A stretch of 64,000 nucleotides of DNA from Planctomycetia bacterium (lineage in GTDB: Bacteria; Planctomycetota; Phycisphaerae; UBA1845; UTPLA1), in assembly GCA_015200345.1 (NCBI GenBank), contig CP054187.1:1348470-1412469 (forward strand). Reading direction: 5' to 3'. Every line of letters begins with the position of its first letter. Position 1 is the stretch's first letter. The position numbers and the translations under genes were made by a program. The notes under the pieces are model-generated. The model was not told the origin of the DNA and made no database searches. It worked only from the letters and a program-made list of their open reading frames with translations. Positions 19,101-27,484 of this stretch are shown piece after piece.

Positions 19101-21102
19101 TCGGCGGCGACTTTTTCGTCGCCAGCATTTCCACGACCGAAAGGTCGTGGCCCCATTGAAGCTACCGCGCTGCGAGATCAGCGGCGGTGCCGTTGATATT
19201 TCCACGACCGAAAGGTCGTGGCCCCATTGAAGCTTCAATAGCAAGGTTGATTGGACCGTTAGGTAATATTTCCACGACCGAAAGGTCGTGGCCCCATTGA
19301 AGCAAGCGCGGCGGACAGGCGAATGAGCATGTGCCATGCATTTCCACGACCGAAAGGTCGTGGCCCCATTGAAGCTGCATCGGGTCAACGGGGCAGGGTG
19401 GGGGTTTCATATTTCCACGACCGAAAGGTCGTGGCCCCATTGAAGCTCGATCTGATGCCTCCAGAGTGGCTGGCGGTTTGCATATTTCCACGACCGAAAG
19501 GTCGTGGCCCCATTGAAGCTCCGCGGCTTCGGCTTCCAGGTCGGCGATGCCCGCGATTTCCACGACCGAAAGGTCGTGGCCCCATTGAAGCGCACGCCCT
19601 CCGGTTCGCGCTCGCACTAGCCCGCCTATTTCCACGACCGAAAGGTCGTGGCCCCATTGAAGCCATCCGATATCCCGACGCCATGACCGCCTCGCCGCCA
19701 TTTCCACGACCGAAAGGTCGTGGCCCCATTGAAGCCGTCAATTTTCCCAGAGCTTGCGTCTTTTGCAGGCCATTTCCACGACCGAAAGGTCGTGGCCCCA
19801 TTGAAGCTGCTATCTGCTCTGTCCCGCAGGCGGCGAGGCCCGCATTTCCACGACCGAAAGGTCGTGGCCCCATTGAAGCGCTGTGCGCCGGTGTTCTGCG
19901 TATGCTTGCGCATAATTTCCACGACCGAAAGGTCGTGGCCCCATTGAAGCATATCCGAACCAACCGTATGGACGACGGCCTGGAAACGATTTCCACGACC
20001 GAAAGGTCGTGGCCCCATTGAAGCCGCATAACCCGATCCTGCTCAGCCAAACCGGCGCGATTTCCACGACCGAAAGGTCGTGGCCCCATTGAAGCTCAAT
20101 GTACGCCGACAAATCAGGGTCCGCATTGCGATTTCCACGACCGAAAGGTCGTGGCCCCATTGAAGCCAGCCCGGGCGGCACCAGAGTGAGAAGTTTCGCG
20201 CGAATTTCCACGACCGAAAGGTCGTGGCCCCATTGAAGCGTCCATCGCTCGAGCGTGTCATCCGCCTGACACGGGAATTTCCACGACCGAAAGGTCGTGG
20301 CCCCATTGAAGCGACGGGCCTGGCACGTATGAGATACCCTGCCTTAATTTCCACGACCGAAAGGTCGTGGCCCCATTGAAGCGCCGTCCTGGTGCGCGCC
20401 CCGGTCCGCCGATCCGGTCATTTCCACGACCGAAAGGTCGTGGCCCCATTGAAGCGCCAACTCCGGCGTCAAAGAGCTAGCCGAGAGTGCGATTTCCACG
20501 ACCGAAAGGTCGTGGCCCCATTGAAGCGTGCAAATGACGAAGCGGACTCCAAACGAGGGGTCAATTTCCACGACCGAAAGGTCGTGGCCCCATTGAAGCT
20601 CCCGCTTGCAAGCGCGGGCCGTCAGGCGTGACACGAAATTTCCACGACCGAAAGGTCGTGGCCCCATTGAAGCCGGAGGATATGCCCGCCCGCGTCCACC
20701 GCGGCGAGATTTCCACGACCGAAAGGTCGTGGCCCCATTGAAGCTCTAAAAGACAAAGTGAATAGTGACCAATGGTACGATTTCCACGACCGAAAGGTCG
20801 TGGCCCCATTGAAGCACGATCTGCGCGAACGCCGAGCACCTCGGACTGTCGCATTTCCACGACCGAAAGGTCGTGGCCCCATTGAAGCCGGCAGATCACG
20901 AAGCGCACGCCGAAAGAAGGGTTGATTTCCACGACCGAAAGGTCGTGGCCCCATTGAAGCGAGGTTGAGGATGGCGAAATGGTCTGGGGGAAGTGATTTC
21001 CACGACCGAAAGGTCGTGGCCCCATTGAAGCGCCGTCCTCGTCGATAAGCGAGTCGCGTCGCTGAAATTTCCACGACCGAAAGGTCGTGGCCCCATTGAA
21101 GC
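7196..21102 (+). CRISPR. CRISPR array, 194 repeats of 36 bp and 193 spacers
   Basis: Counting by hand gives 194 repeats at a mean spacing near 71.9 bp, with spacers of 34-39 bp. The repeat starts ATTTCCACGACC and ends CCCCATTGAAGC. Its centre is a perfect 8-bp stem, CCACGACC with GGTCGTGG, closed by a GAAA tetraloop, giving a strong hairpin for crRNA processing. The terminal ATTGAAGC would be the 8-nt crRNA 5' handle used by type III systems, so the array is read on the + strand like the cas genes. Every copy, including the leader-distal one at 21067, appears identical, except the copy at 17402 which lacks one C. Because repeat and typical spacer are both about 36 bp, long false reading frames run through the array on both strands; none is a gene. 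Many spacers are related to one another (see findings). Confidence 0.99.
17402..17436 (+). repeat. Variant CRISPR repeat (number 143), one C deleted
   Basis: This copy reads ATTTCACGACC instead of ATTTCCACGACC and is 35 bp. The deletion removes the outer C:G pair of the hairpin, leaving seven pairs and the GAAA loop. The handle end is intact. It is the only departure from the consensus I found. Confidence 0.93.
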
Positions 21103-21489
21103 GGCAAATCAGAGCGCAGGCCGCCGCACGGGCGGCGGCTTCGTCGCCCCGGGCGAAGGCGGTGTAGATGCGGCAGTCCTGCGGGAATTGCTCCGGCAGC
21201 CCGAGGCGGTTCTTGGCGACATGCGCCGGCCGGCGGCGTCGCGGTAGTACTCGCGCGCGTGGCACCAGTAACGCGCGAGCAGTTCTTTGACGGTCACGTC
21301 GCAGAGTTGGAACTTAGGCTGCTGGCCGGCTGCCAACCACTCGGCGATCACCTGGTGGTAGCGGCGCTCGGTTACGAGCAGGCCGGTGCGGCCGAGGTAG
21401 ATCGCGCGGCCGTTGAGCACGACGTAGCCCTGGCCGGTGGCTTTGTGGGTGCGGAGCTTGGGGACGCGGGGTGGTTTCTCGACGGGCAT
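21103..21489 (-). pseudogene. Truncated, frameshifted phage-type integrase (N-terminal part)
   Basis: From an ATG at 21487-21489 the minus strand encodes about 86 residues resembling the N-terminus of planctomycete tyrosine recombinases: THKATGQGYVVLNGRAIYLGR, then TERRYHQVIAEWLAAGQQ, then VKELLARYWCHAREYYRD. After YYRDAAG (about 21230) the frame drifts into low-complexity Arg/Ser/Pro sequence, suggesting a frameshift; an alternative frame continues to the edge of the last repeat. The catalytic domain is absent because the CRISPR array begins there. It lies about 115 bp from the 3' end of tRNA-Ala, the usual target of such integrases. Family assignment is by pattern only. Confidence 0.6.
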
Positions 21490-21605
21490 CGGCCGTCCTC
21501 CTGGCGGCGCGAGTAGTACTACTCGCGTTTAGGCCTCGGATTACGGCCGCTCCGCCCGCAGGCGGGTCTCCGCAAGATCGCGGAATCGGCGTTAGTTACG
21601 ATCAC

Positions 21606-21678
<73 letters not shown>

Positions 21679-21714
21679 GGGATGTCTTCCATTTATTCCG
21701 TAAACGCCCATCTG

Positions 21715-22794
21715 TCAAGCCGACGGCCGGTCCGCACCCAGCGCGTGCAAGACCGCTCGAACCGCCGCCGCCGGGTCTGGTGCACCAATTGCACCCTGGC
21801 AAACCGCTACGCTAAACCGACCGCCGCCGCGGCACGATTCCGCCAGGGACGCGGCGTTGGTTGCGTTGACGCCGCCGATTGCCACGACGGGCATTTTTGA
21901 CCCGCTCGCCGATCCAACGATCTCCAGTGACCGCTTCAACAAGCCCGGTCCATTAACAGACACGGCCGGCTTGGTCGGCGAACTGAACATCGGCCCCACG
22001 CCGAGGTAGTCTGCCCCGGCCGTCAACGCATCGGCGATTTCGCGCTCGTCGTGCGCCGTCGCGCCAATCATCACGGTCGGCCCGGCGATGGCCCGCGCGG
22101 CCGGCACCGGCAGATCGTCCCGCCCGAGGTGTACCCCGTCGGCCCCGGACAATCGCGCGATGTCGGGCCGGTCATTGATAATCAGCAACGCGCCGCGCGC
22201 TTGCGTCAGCTCGCGCAACGCAACCGCCCGTTCAAGCAGCGCCGCATCGGGCATGGCCTTCTCGCGAAGTTGAATCGCCCCCGCACCGGCCTCGAGCACG
22301 GCCACCGCCACGTCGCGCCACGGCCGACGGCACAGCGACGCGGTCAGGAGGACGTGCAATTTCGCCTCGGCAAGCTTTCGCCGGCGCGGGCCGGTCAGAA
22401 GCAGCGACTGCTCGGCCGTGTAAACGCGATAGCGAATCGCCTCCACGCGCGCCGCCACGTCCACGGCGAGCGTCTTGCCATATTCCTCCATGCAGCGGAG
22501 CGATTCCGCCGCGCGCTTGCACGCCGCCGCCGCGACGGCCTCGGCGCTGTCACGCACGCCTTCGCTCGCGGTGGTGATCGTCGTGCCGACATCGCCGGGC
22601 GTGTCGCGCGACGCCAGCAATTGCGACGATCCGATTAATCGGCCGACCTCCGCGAGCTCGTGGCGGAGTTGCTTGATCTCGGCCGTGAGCCGCGCGTCGT
22701 TCAGCACCATCCGCGCGTGCTCTTCCATCACGCGCAACCCCTCGCGGGCACGGTTGAGATTGGCATCCAGAATTCGCAGGATCGCGGCGTCCAT
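21715..22794 (-). CDS. thiE: Thiamine-phosphate synthase with N-terminal extension
   Basis: A 359-residue two-domain protein. The C-terminal ~200 residues are ThiE, which joins hydroxymethylpyrimidine diphosphate and thiazole phosphate to make thiamine phosphate: motifs IQLREK, LIINDRPDIARLSGADGVHLGRDDLP, IGATAHDEREI and DYLGVGPMFSSPTK with VVAIGGVN. The N-terminal ~145 residues (MDAAILRILDANLNRAREGLRVMEEHAR) form a helical domain found fused to ThiE in planctomycetes and cyanobacteria, of unclear role. The ATG directly abuts the upstream gene's stop (TGA-ATG), so the two are translationally coupled. No TPP riboswitch is visible because the upstream gene fills that space. Confidence 0.93.
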   Translation of the reverse strand: MDAAILRILDANLNRAREGLRVMEEHARMVLNDARLTAEIKQLRHELAEVGRLIGSSQLLASRDTPGDVGTTITTASEGVRDSAEAVAAAACKRAAESLRCMEEYGKTLAVDVAARVEAIRYRVYTAEQSLLLTGPRRRKLAEAKLHVLLTASLCRRPWRDVAVAVLEAGAGAIQLREKAMPDAALLERAVALRELTQARGALLIINDRPDIARLSGADGVHLGRDDLPVPAARAIAGPTVMIGATAHDEREIADALTAGADYLGVGPMFSSPTKPAVSVNGPGLLKRSLEIVGSASGSKMPVVAIGGVNATNAASLAESCRGGGRFSVAVCQGAIGAPDPAAAVRAVLHALGADRPSA

Positions 22795-23901
22795 TCAGGG
22801 GGATTGTAATCGCCCGGTCGCCCCCTCGTGCAACATCTCAAACACGCCTTGCACGAGCAGCTCATCGCCGGGTTCGACTTTCGTCTCCACCGGAGGGAAC
22901 AACTTCGCCGCGCCGCCACGCGGGCGATGCTCCACCACGCCCACGCCGCGCGTGCTGATGATCTGACCGATCGTCCGCCCCGCCAGCCCGCCGGCCGCGT
23001 CAATCTTCCATCGCTGCATCACCACCAGTTGGTCGCCCACGGCGAAGCTGTTCTCGATCTCCGCGCCGATCGCCGCCGTGGCGAAGGCCGGCGCCGACAT
23101 GGCGGATTGCGACATGGCCATGGGAATATTGAAGCCCTCGCGGATCTTGTCGGCCATGTTCTGATCGAACATGCGCAGAACGACGCGGATGCTCGGATTG
23201 ATCTTGCGGGCGTCCAGCGCGATTTCGAGATTGGCGAGATCGTTGTCGGTCGCGAGGATGATGCTGCGGGCATGTGCGACGTTGGCGTCGGCAAGGAGCA
23301 ATTCGCGCCGGGCATCGCCGATCAGCACGGGCACGCCGTCGCGCCGCGCTTCTTCGAGGAACTGACAACCGGTGTTGCTTTCGATGATGACGACCGACTC
23401 GTTGAGTTGATGCAGGAGCTTGTAGGTCCGAAAGCCGAGCTTGCCGAAGCCGACGAGCACGATGTGATTCTTGTAGGCCGCCGCCATGATCGCGCACCAC
23501 CTCCGTTCGGATCGCCGCCGGTCGCCCACGAGCAGCGACAAATCGACAATTCCCTCGATGATGACCGTCAGCCCCAGCACCGGCACGATGAAGAACAGTG
23601 ATTGCAGGAACAAATGATCGGGGAACTCCTCCGGCGACTCGCCGAAGACCAGCGCCCAGGTGAAATAACACGCGCGGATGAAACCATGCTGCCGCTCCGG
23701 CTCGAACAGCTTGAAACTCACGCCGCCCATCACGACGATGGCGACCATCAGCCCCAGCCGCACCCCGAGGTGCCCGATCGTCGCCTTGAGAAAGCACCAT
23801 TCGCGCCAGACCCGCGCGCGCAGCCGATTCCGCCGCGTTGAGCGAACTTGAAAAGAGCGAACAGCTAACAGGTCGTTCGGGTCCACGGCGCGATCGATCA
23901 T
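22795..23901 (-). CDS. Potassium channel / TrkA-N domain membrane protein
   Basis: A 368-residue protein with an N-terminal membrane part and cytoplasmic ligand-binding domains. Two hydrophobic segments (about residues 45-65 and 105-130) flank a pore-like region around CYFTWALVFGESPEEFPD; a canonical TVGYG filter is not evident. Residues from about 150 (IVLVGFGKLGFRTYKLL) form a Rossmann TrkA-N (RCK) domain with GxGxxG-like binding and Glu in VVIIESN, followed by a TrkA-C domain (GRTIGQIISTRGVGVVEHRP). The likely role is regulated K+ or other cation flux. Its stop touches the thiE start, an unusual pairing. Confidence 0.8.
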   Translation of the reverse strand: MIDRAVDPNDLLAVRSFQVRSTRRNRLRARVWREWCFLKATIGHLGVRLGLMVAIVVMGGVSFKLFEPERQHGFIRACYFTWALVFGESPEEFPDHLFLQSLFFIVPVLGLTVIIEGIVDLSLLVGDRRRSERRWCAIMAAAYKNHIVLVGFGKLGFRTYKLLHQLNESVVIIESNTGCQFLEEARRDGVPVLIGDARRELLLADANVAHARSIILATDNDLANLEIALDARKINPSIRVVLRMFDQNMADKIREGFNIPMAMSQSAMSAPAFATAAIGAEIENSFAVGDQLVVMQRWKIDAAGGLAGRTIGQIISTRGVGVVEHRPRGGAAKLFPPVETKVEPGDELLVQGVFEMLHEGATGRLQSP

Positions 23902-24210
23902 CAGAGGTCCGGTCGCTTCAAGGCTTTACCCGAGGCCCTGCGCTCCCGGGCGGTGGCCTGACGCTACCATAGGCCTCGCGTCACGGTCAATTCACAGGGA
24001 CGGAGGCGTAGGATGGCGCTTGACGCTAAGGTTATGAATGGCTTAAGCTAGCACGTTCCGAATCGGCGGATCGCCGATGGCCGAAGCGATTGCACCCTGA
24101 ACAGCCTTTTGGACCAACCCGCACAGCCGTCGGGGCAGGAGGGGAACCCGGCGGCATTTTTTCTGCGCGCGGAGAGGCCGACGGGGAAGCTCCCGCGCCC
24201 GGCGATGGCG
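23902..24210. other. Intergenic, no gene; one short hairpin
   Basis: No supported reading frame. A 7-bp perfect stem ATCGGCG-GAT-CGCCGAT at 24062-24078 lies 130 bp beyond the end of the minus-strand gene at 24211. Without a T-tract it is a weak terminator candidate. I see no clear promoter for the gene at 23901. Confidence 0.4.
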
Positions 24211-25602
24211 TCAGGATTTCTTTTGGCATTTCTTACAGATCACTTGCCCCTGGCCCTTGCAGGCGGGACAAGTTTTTTGGCCGTTATTGCACTTATCGCA
24301 ATCAACCAGTTCGGACGTATGGCCTGTGGTCGCGCCGCCGCTCGGTCCTTTCGACCTGACGTGGATGCGCTTCCCGCTGCCTTTGCATGCCTGACAAGAG
24401 ATGCTCGTCGTGCCCAGGCAATGCAGACATTTGCGCAGGCGCGTGTCCTGGCAATCCGCGCAGGGCGGCGGCGGCTCAACCGCGAGCGAGACAATTCGCA
24501 CCGACGGCTCGGCATCCTTGATCTTCCAATCACAAGTCTTGGTCCGTTCCCGCCCCGGCGCCACGTCGGACATCGCCAGGGGAACCGGCTTGAGACGGGC
24601 CGGTTTGCTGGTCAACTCCACATTCACATCCCGCATGAGGAAATCGGTCTTGTTCTTGGCCTTCACCACGCACTTGCCGTCCCGCAGTTTGGTGCTGATC
24701 TGAACCATTTCCCTGTAAAAGCGTGACGCTTCCGTGTCCGTCGCCTTCTTCTCGGCGGCGCGATAGTCGTTCCAGTATTGCCGGACTGCCGGCACGGCAT
24801 CGCTCAAGTCGATCGGCACGACGGACAGCAGTTCCTTCTTGGGCCCCAGGAGCTTGACCACGCGGTCTTCCTCGAATTCGTGCGTCTGATCCGCTTCACT
24901 CTTCTGCTGGCCCTTTTTCTTCTTGGCATTCTCGGTCGAGACGCGCTCGGTCTCCTCCTGTTCGACCTCGCCGGCCTGGCGGCTGCCGATGCGCTCCTGC
25001 GCCTCGCTGGACGTCTCTTCGCTCTCCACTTTCTGGGACAGGGTGACTTTGTCCTTCCGTACGCCGGAACCGATCACGCGGCGCTCGCCAATCACACGAT
25101 CGTATTTCTCATTTCCCTTGATCTGAACCGAATGCAGCTCCAGCGGGCAATCGTTGCACACCGTCGTCACGCCGGCCAAACCGCGCACGAGCACCAGGAA
25201 CTCCCGTCCTTGGAAATACGTGGTCACGACGGCCATGTCGTCGTTGATGGCGTCGATGATCGTCGCCTTGCCGAGGGAGCCGATCTTGCCGAGTTCCTGC
25301 TTCCCGCCGTCCATGAGGTGCGGCTGGGCCGGCGTGAAATCCTGCTCCTTGCGAATCTCTTCCAGGACCTGCGCTGCCTGGAGGTACTGCCGGTCCACGC
25401 GCAAATCCTTGAACTTCCTCAACAATTGTTCGCGAACCGCTTCATGCGGACGCGCCTGGGCCTTCAAGTGATTCATCACGGCGGGATCGAGCGGCGCGGC
25501 GGTCGGCGTCGCGCGATTCTGCCCCCACGCCGCGTTGCACGCGACTAAGATCAAGACGTTTGCATAAACCATTCGCAGCCCAGTAACGAATCGTGCTTGC
25601 AT
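24211..25602 (-). CDS. Secreted protein with C-terminal CxxC zinc-ribbon cluster
   Basis: A 463-residue protein with an N-terminal signal peptide (hydrophobic run VYANVLILVACNAAWGQ). The middle is charged and partly low-complexity (Glu/Lys-rich about residues 195-240), suggesting coiled or disordered structure. The last ~90 residues carry repeated CxxC pairs (CADC, CLHC, CQACKGSGKR, CDKC, CPACKGQGQ, CKKC), the pattern of the DnaJ-type cysteine-rich domain. Such domains bind zinc and often unfolded proteins. AAGGTG precedes the ATG. Function is unknown; a role in envelope protein handling is only a guess from the zinc domain and export signal. Confidence 0.7.
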   Translation of the reverse strand: MQARFVTGLRMVYANVLILVACNAAWGQNRATPTAAPLDPAVMNHLKAQARPHEAVREQLLRKFKDLRVDRQYLQAAQVLEEIRKEQDFTPAQPHLMDGGKQELGKIGSLGKATIIDAINDDMAVVTTYFQGREFLVLVRGLAGVTTVCNDCPLELHSVQIKGNEKYDRVIGERRVIGSGVRKDKVTLSQKVESEETSSEAQERIGSRQAGEVEQEETERVSTENAKKKKGQQKSEADQTHEFEEDRVVKLLGPKKELLSVVPIDLSDAVPAVRQYWNDYRAAEKKATDTEASRFYREMVQISTKLRDGKCVVKAKNKTDFLMRDVNVELTSKPARLKPVPLAMSDVAPGRERTKTCDWKIKDAEPSVRIVSLAVEPPPPCADCQDTRLRKCLHCLGTTSISCQACKGSGKRIHVRSKGPSGGATTGHTSELVDCDKCNNGQKTCPACKGQGQVICKKCQKKS

Positions 25603-26226
25603 GGTGTCACCTTGTGTTGAAGGGGTCTGGCCGACCCGGCCCGTGCCTCGTGCGGTACATCCAACCTCTTGCCAAACGGATGAAGGATCGGTGCGAAAAC
25701 TACAAACGTGATGGCCGTCAACCCACTGCGAATTTACTCATCTGCCTTTCTCGAAGCAAGCCCACATCGGCCATCCACTCCCCGCGCACCGACGAAAATC
25801 CCTGCCGGGAATGCGAACGACTCCCATCCTTAATGGGGATCCGGTGACAGTTCCTGACACCGGCCGCGGAATACGCCCCGGGCCGGCCTTCGCTCGCACC
25901 CCGTCTAGGGAAGAATCCCCATTTTTGCAGTCGCTTGGACAACCTTCGTGGACGATGCTTTCTCCGCCATCCCGATGCAGGATTGCCAAGGCGGCCCAAG
26001 TCGTACGACAGGCAAGAGGCGCGAAAACGCGAGCAAACACGGCACGATCCGGCCTTCCGAACAGAACCTAACTTTTTCCGAAAATCCCCCTTGCCAAGGC
26101 CCCGCTGCGCGCCCATGATATCTCCGCCGCGCGATGCTTCGGCGATGGATGCCGTGGCGCGCGGCGCATGCGAGAATCTGACCACGCGGCTCGCGCCGCA
26201 TCGACCCCTGACCGGAGAAACCACCG
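25603..26226. other. Intergenic region upstream of recA, no supported gene
   Basis: About 620 bp. Overlapping frames exist on both strands (for example minus 25718-26224) but their products are Arg/Ser/Gly-rich and do not resemble known proteins. It should contain the divergent promoters of the gene at 25602 and of recA. A GGAG at about 26214 is the recA ribosome-binding site. I could not identify an SOS box. Confidence 0.5.
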
Positions 26227-27447
26227 ATGATTCCTTCCACGACCGACAGCAAGCGGCAGCAGGCCCTCGACCGGGCGCTTCAGCAGATCGAGAAGGCCTA
26301 CGGCAAGGGCGCCATCATGCAGATGGACAGCGATTTGAGCGCGGCCCGCGACGGCATCAGCACCGGAGCGCTGTCACTGGACCTGTGCCTGGGCGGGTTC
26401 GGGCTGCCGCGCGGGCGGATCGTGGAGATCTTCGGACCGGAGTCCAGCGGCAAGACGACGCTGGCGTTGCACGTGATCGCGGCGGCGCAGCGGGCCGGGG
26501 GCGTGGCGGCCTGCGTCGATGCCGAGCACGCGCTGGACCCGTCGTGGATGAAGCGCTGTGGTGTCAATCCGGAGACACTGCTGGTGAGCCAGCCCGATTG
26601 CGGCGAGCAGGCGCTGGAGATCACCGACATGCTGGTGCGGTCCAATGCGGTGGATGTGATCGTCGTGGACTCGGTGGCGGCGCTGATCCCCAAGAGCGAG
26701 CTGGAGGGTGAAATGGGCCAGTCCACCGTCGGCGTGCAGGCCCGGCTGATGAGCCAGGCCATGCGCAAACTGACGGCGGCCATCGCCAAGAGCCGCGTCA
26801 TCGTCATTTTCATCAACCAGATTCGCGAGAAGATCGGTGTGATGTTCGGCAACCCGGAGACGACGCCGGGCGGGCGAGCGCTGAAGTTTTACTCCTCCAT
26901 TCGCATCGACGTGCGACGGATCGCATCGATCAAGGAGGGCGACAAGGTGACCGGCAGCCAGGTCAAGGCCCGCGTCGTGAAGAACAAGGTTGCCCCGCCC
27001 TTCCGCGAGACGACGTTCGACATCATGTTCGACAGCGGCATCAGTCGCTCGTCGGACCTGATCGACCTCGGCACGAAGCTGAACATCATTGAGAAGCAGG
27101 GCGCGTGGCTGCGTTACGGCGACGTGCAGCTCGGCCAGGGGCGCGAGAACGCGAAGGTCTTTCTCGACGACAACAAGGCTCTCTTCGAGGAGATTCGTAT
27201 GAAGATTCTCGAAATCAGCGGCGTGCTGGCGGCGAGCAAGTCGACCGGCAAAGACGCGGCGGGCACGGCGGCGAAGGGCGGTGGCGCGGTCAAACCCGAC
27301 CCCAAGGACAAGTCGGTGGCCGAATCAGACAACACGGATAAATCCAGGGCGGCCGCGCCCGTGAGCAAGTCGGCCCCGCTGGTGAAGGGGCGAACGGCAG
27401 TGGCAACGGGCAGCGCAGCGGCTCGCAAGCCGGCGTCGGCGCGATAG
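26227..27447 (+). CDS. recA: Recombinase RecA
   Basis: A 406-residue RecA. Walker A is [11 protein letters not shown] (about residues 70-80); Walker B is the [12 protein letters not shown] segment; the L1/L2 region includes [19 protein letters not shown] and [22 protein letters not shown]; the C-terminal core has [10 protein letters not shown]. It forms filaments on single-stranded DNA for recombination and LexA-type co-protease activity. The last ~65 residues are a Lys/Ala/Asp-rich tail longer than in E. coli RecA (353 residues). GGAG lies 9 nt before the ATG. Adjacent genes are unrelated; no recX is seen. A LexA-like S24 repressor encoded at 62270 is a possible partner, though not shown to be one. 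Confidence 0.97.
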   Translation: MIPSTTDSKRQQALDRALQQIEKAYGKGAIMQMDSDLSAARDGISTGALSLDLCLGGFGLPRGRIVEIFGPESSGKTTLALHVIAAAQRAGGVAACVDAEHALDPSWMKRCGVNPETLLVSQPDCGEQALEITDMLVRSNAVDVIVVDSVAALIPKSELEGEMGQSTVGVQARLMSQAMRKLTAAIAKSRVIVIFINQIREKIGVMFGNPETTPGGRALKFYSSIRIDVRRIASIKEGDKVTGSQVKARVVKNKVAPPFRETTFDIMFDSGISRSSDLIDLGTKLNIIEKQGAWLRYGDVQLGQGRENAKVFLDDNKALFEEIRMKILEISGVLAASKSTGKDAAGTAAKGGGAVKPDPKDKSVAESDNTDKSRAAAPVSKSAPLVKGRTAVATGSAAARKPASAR

Positions 27448-27484
27448 GAGGATCAGCCGGTGCGAGTTCGCCTACAATAGGCGT

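Noticed and set aside
20674-20708. Spacer 188 as a sense-strand ribosome-binding site (GGAGGATATG)
   Set aside because: Only 2 nt separate the purine run from ATG, and the reverse complement is open and protein-like, so it is not a clear counter-example to the antisense bias.
7196-21102. Transcription of the array from the right-hand end
   Set aside because: The ATTGAAGC handle is at the 3' end of the repeat on the + strand, the cas genes run the same way, and the right end abuts an integrase remnant, not a leader.
7182-21107. Dozens of open frames of 60-440 codons through the CRISPR array on both strands
   Set aside because: They arise because the 36-bp repeat and typical 36-bp spacers keep frame; the products are the same repeat-encoded peptide separated by spacer sequence.
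25718-26224. 168-codon minus-strand frame upstream of recA
   Set aside because: Composition is Arg/Ser/Gly-rich like a shadow frame, no ribosome-binding site, no recognisable domain.
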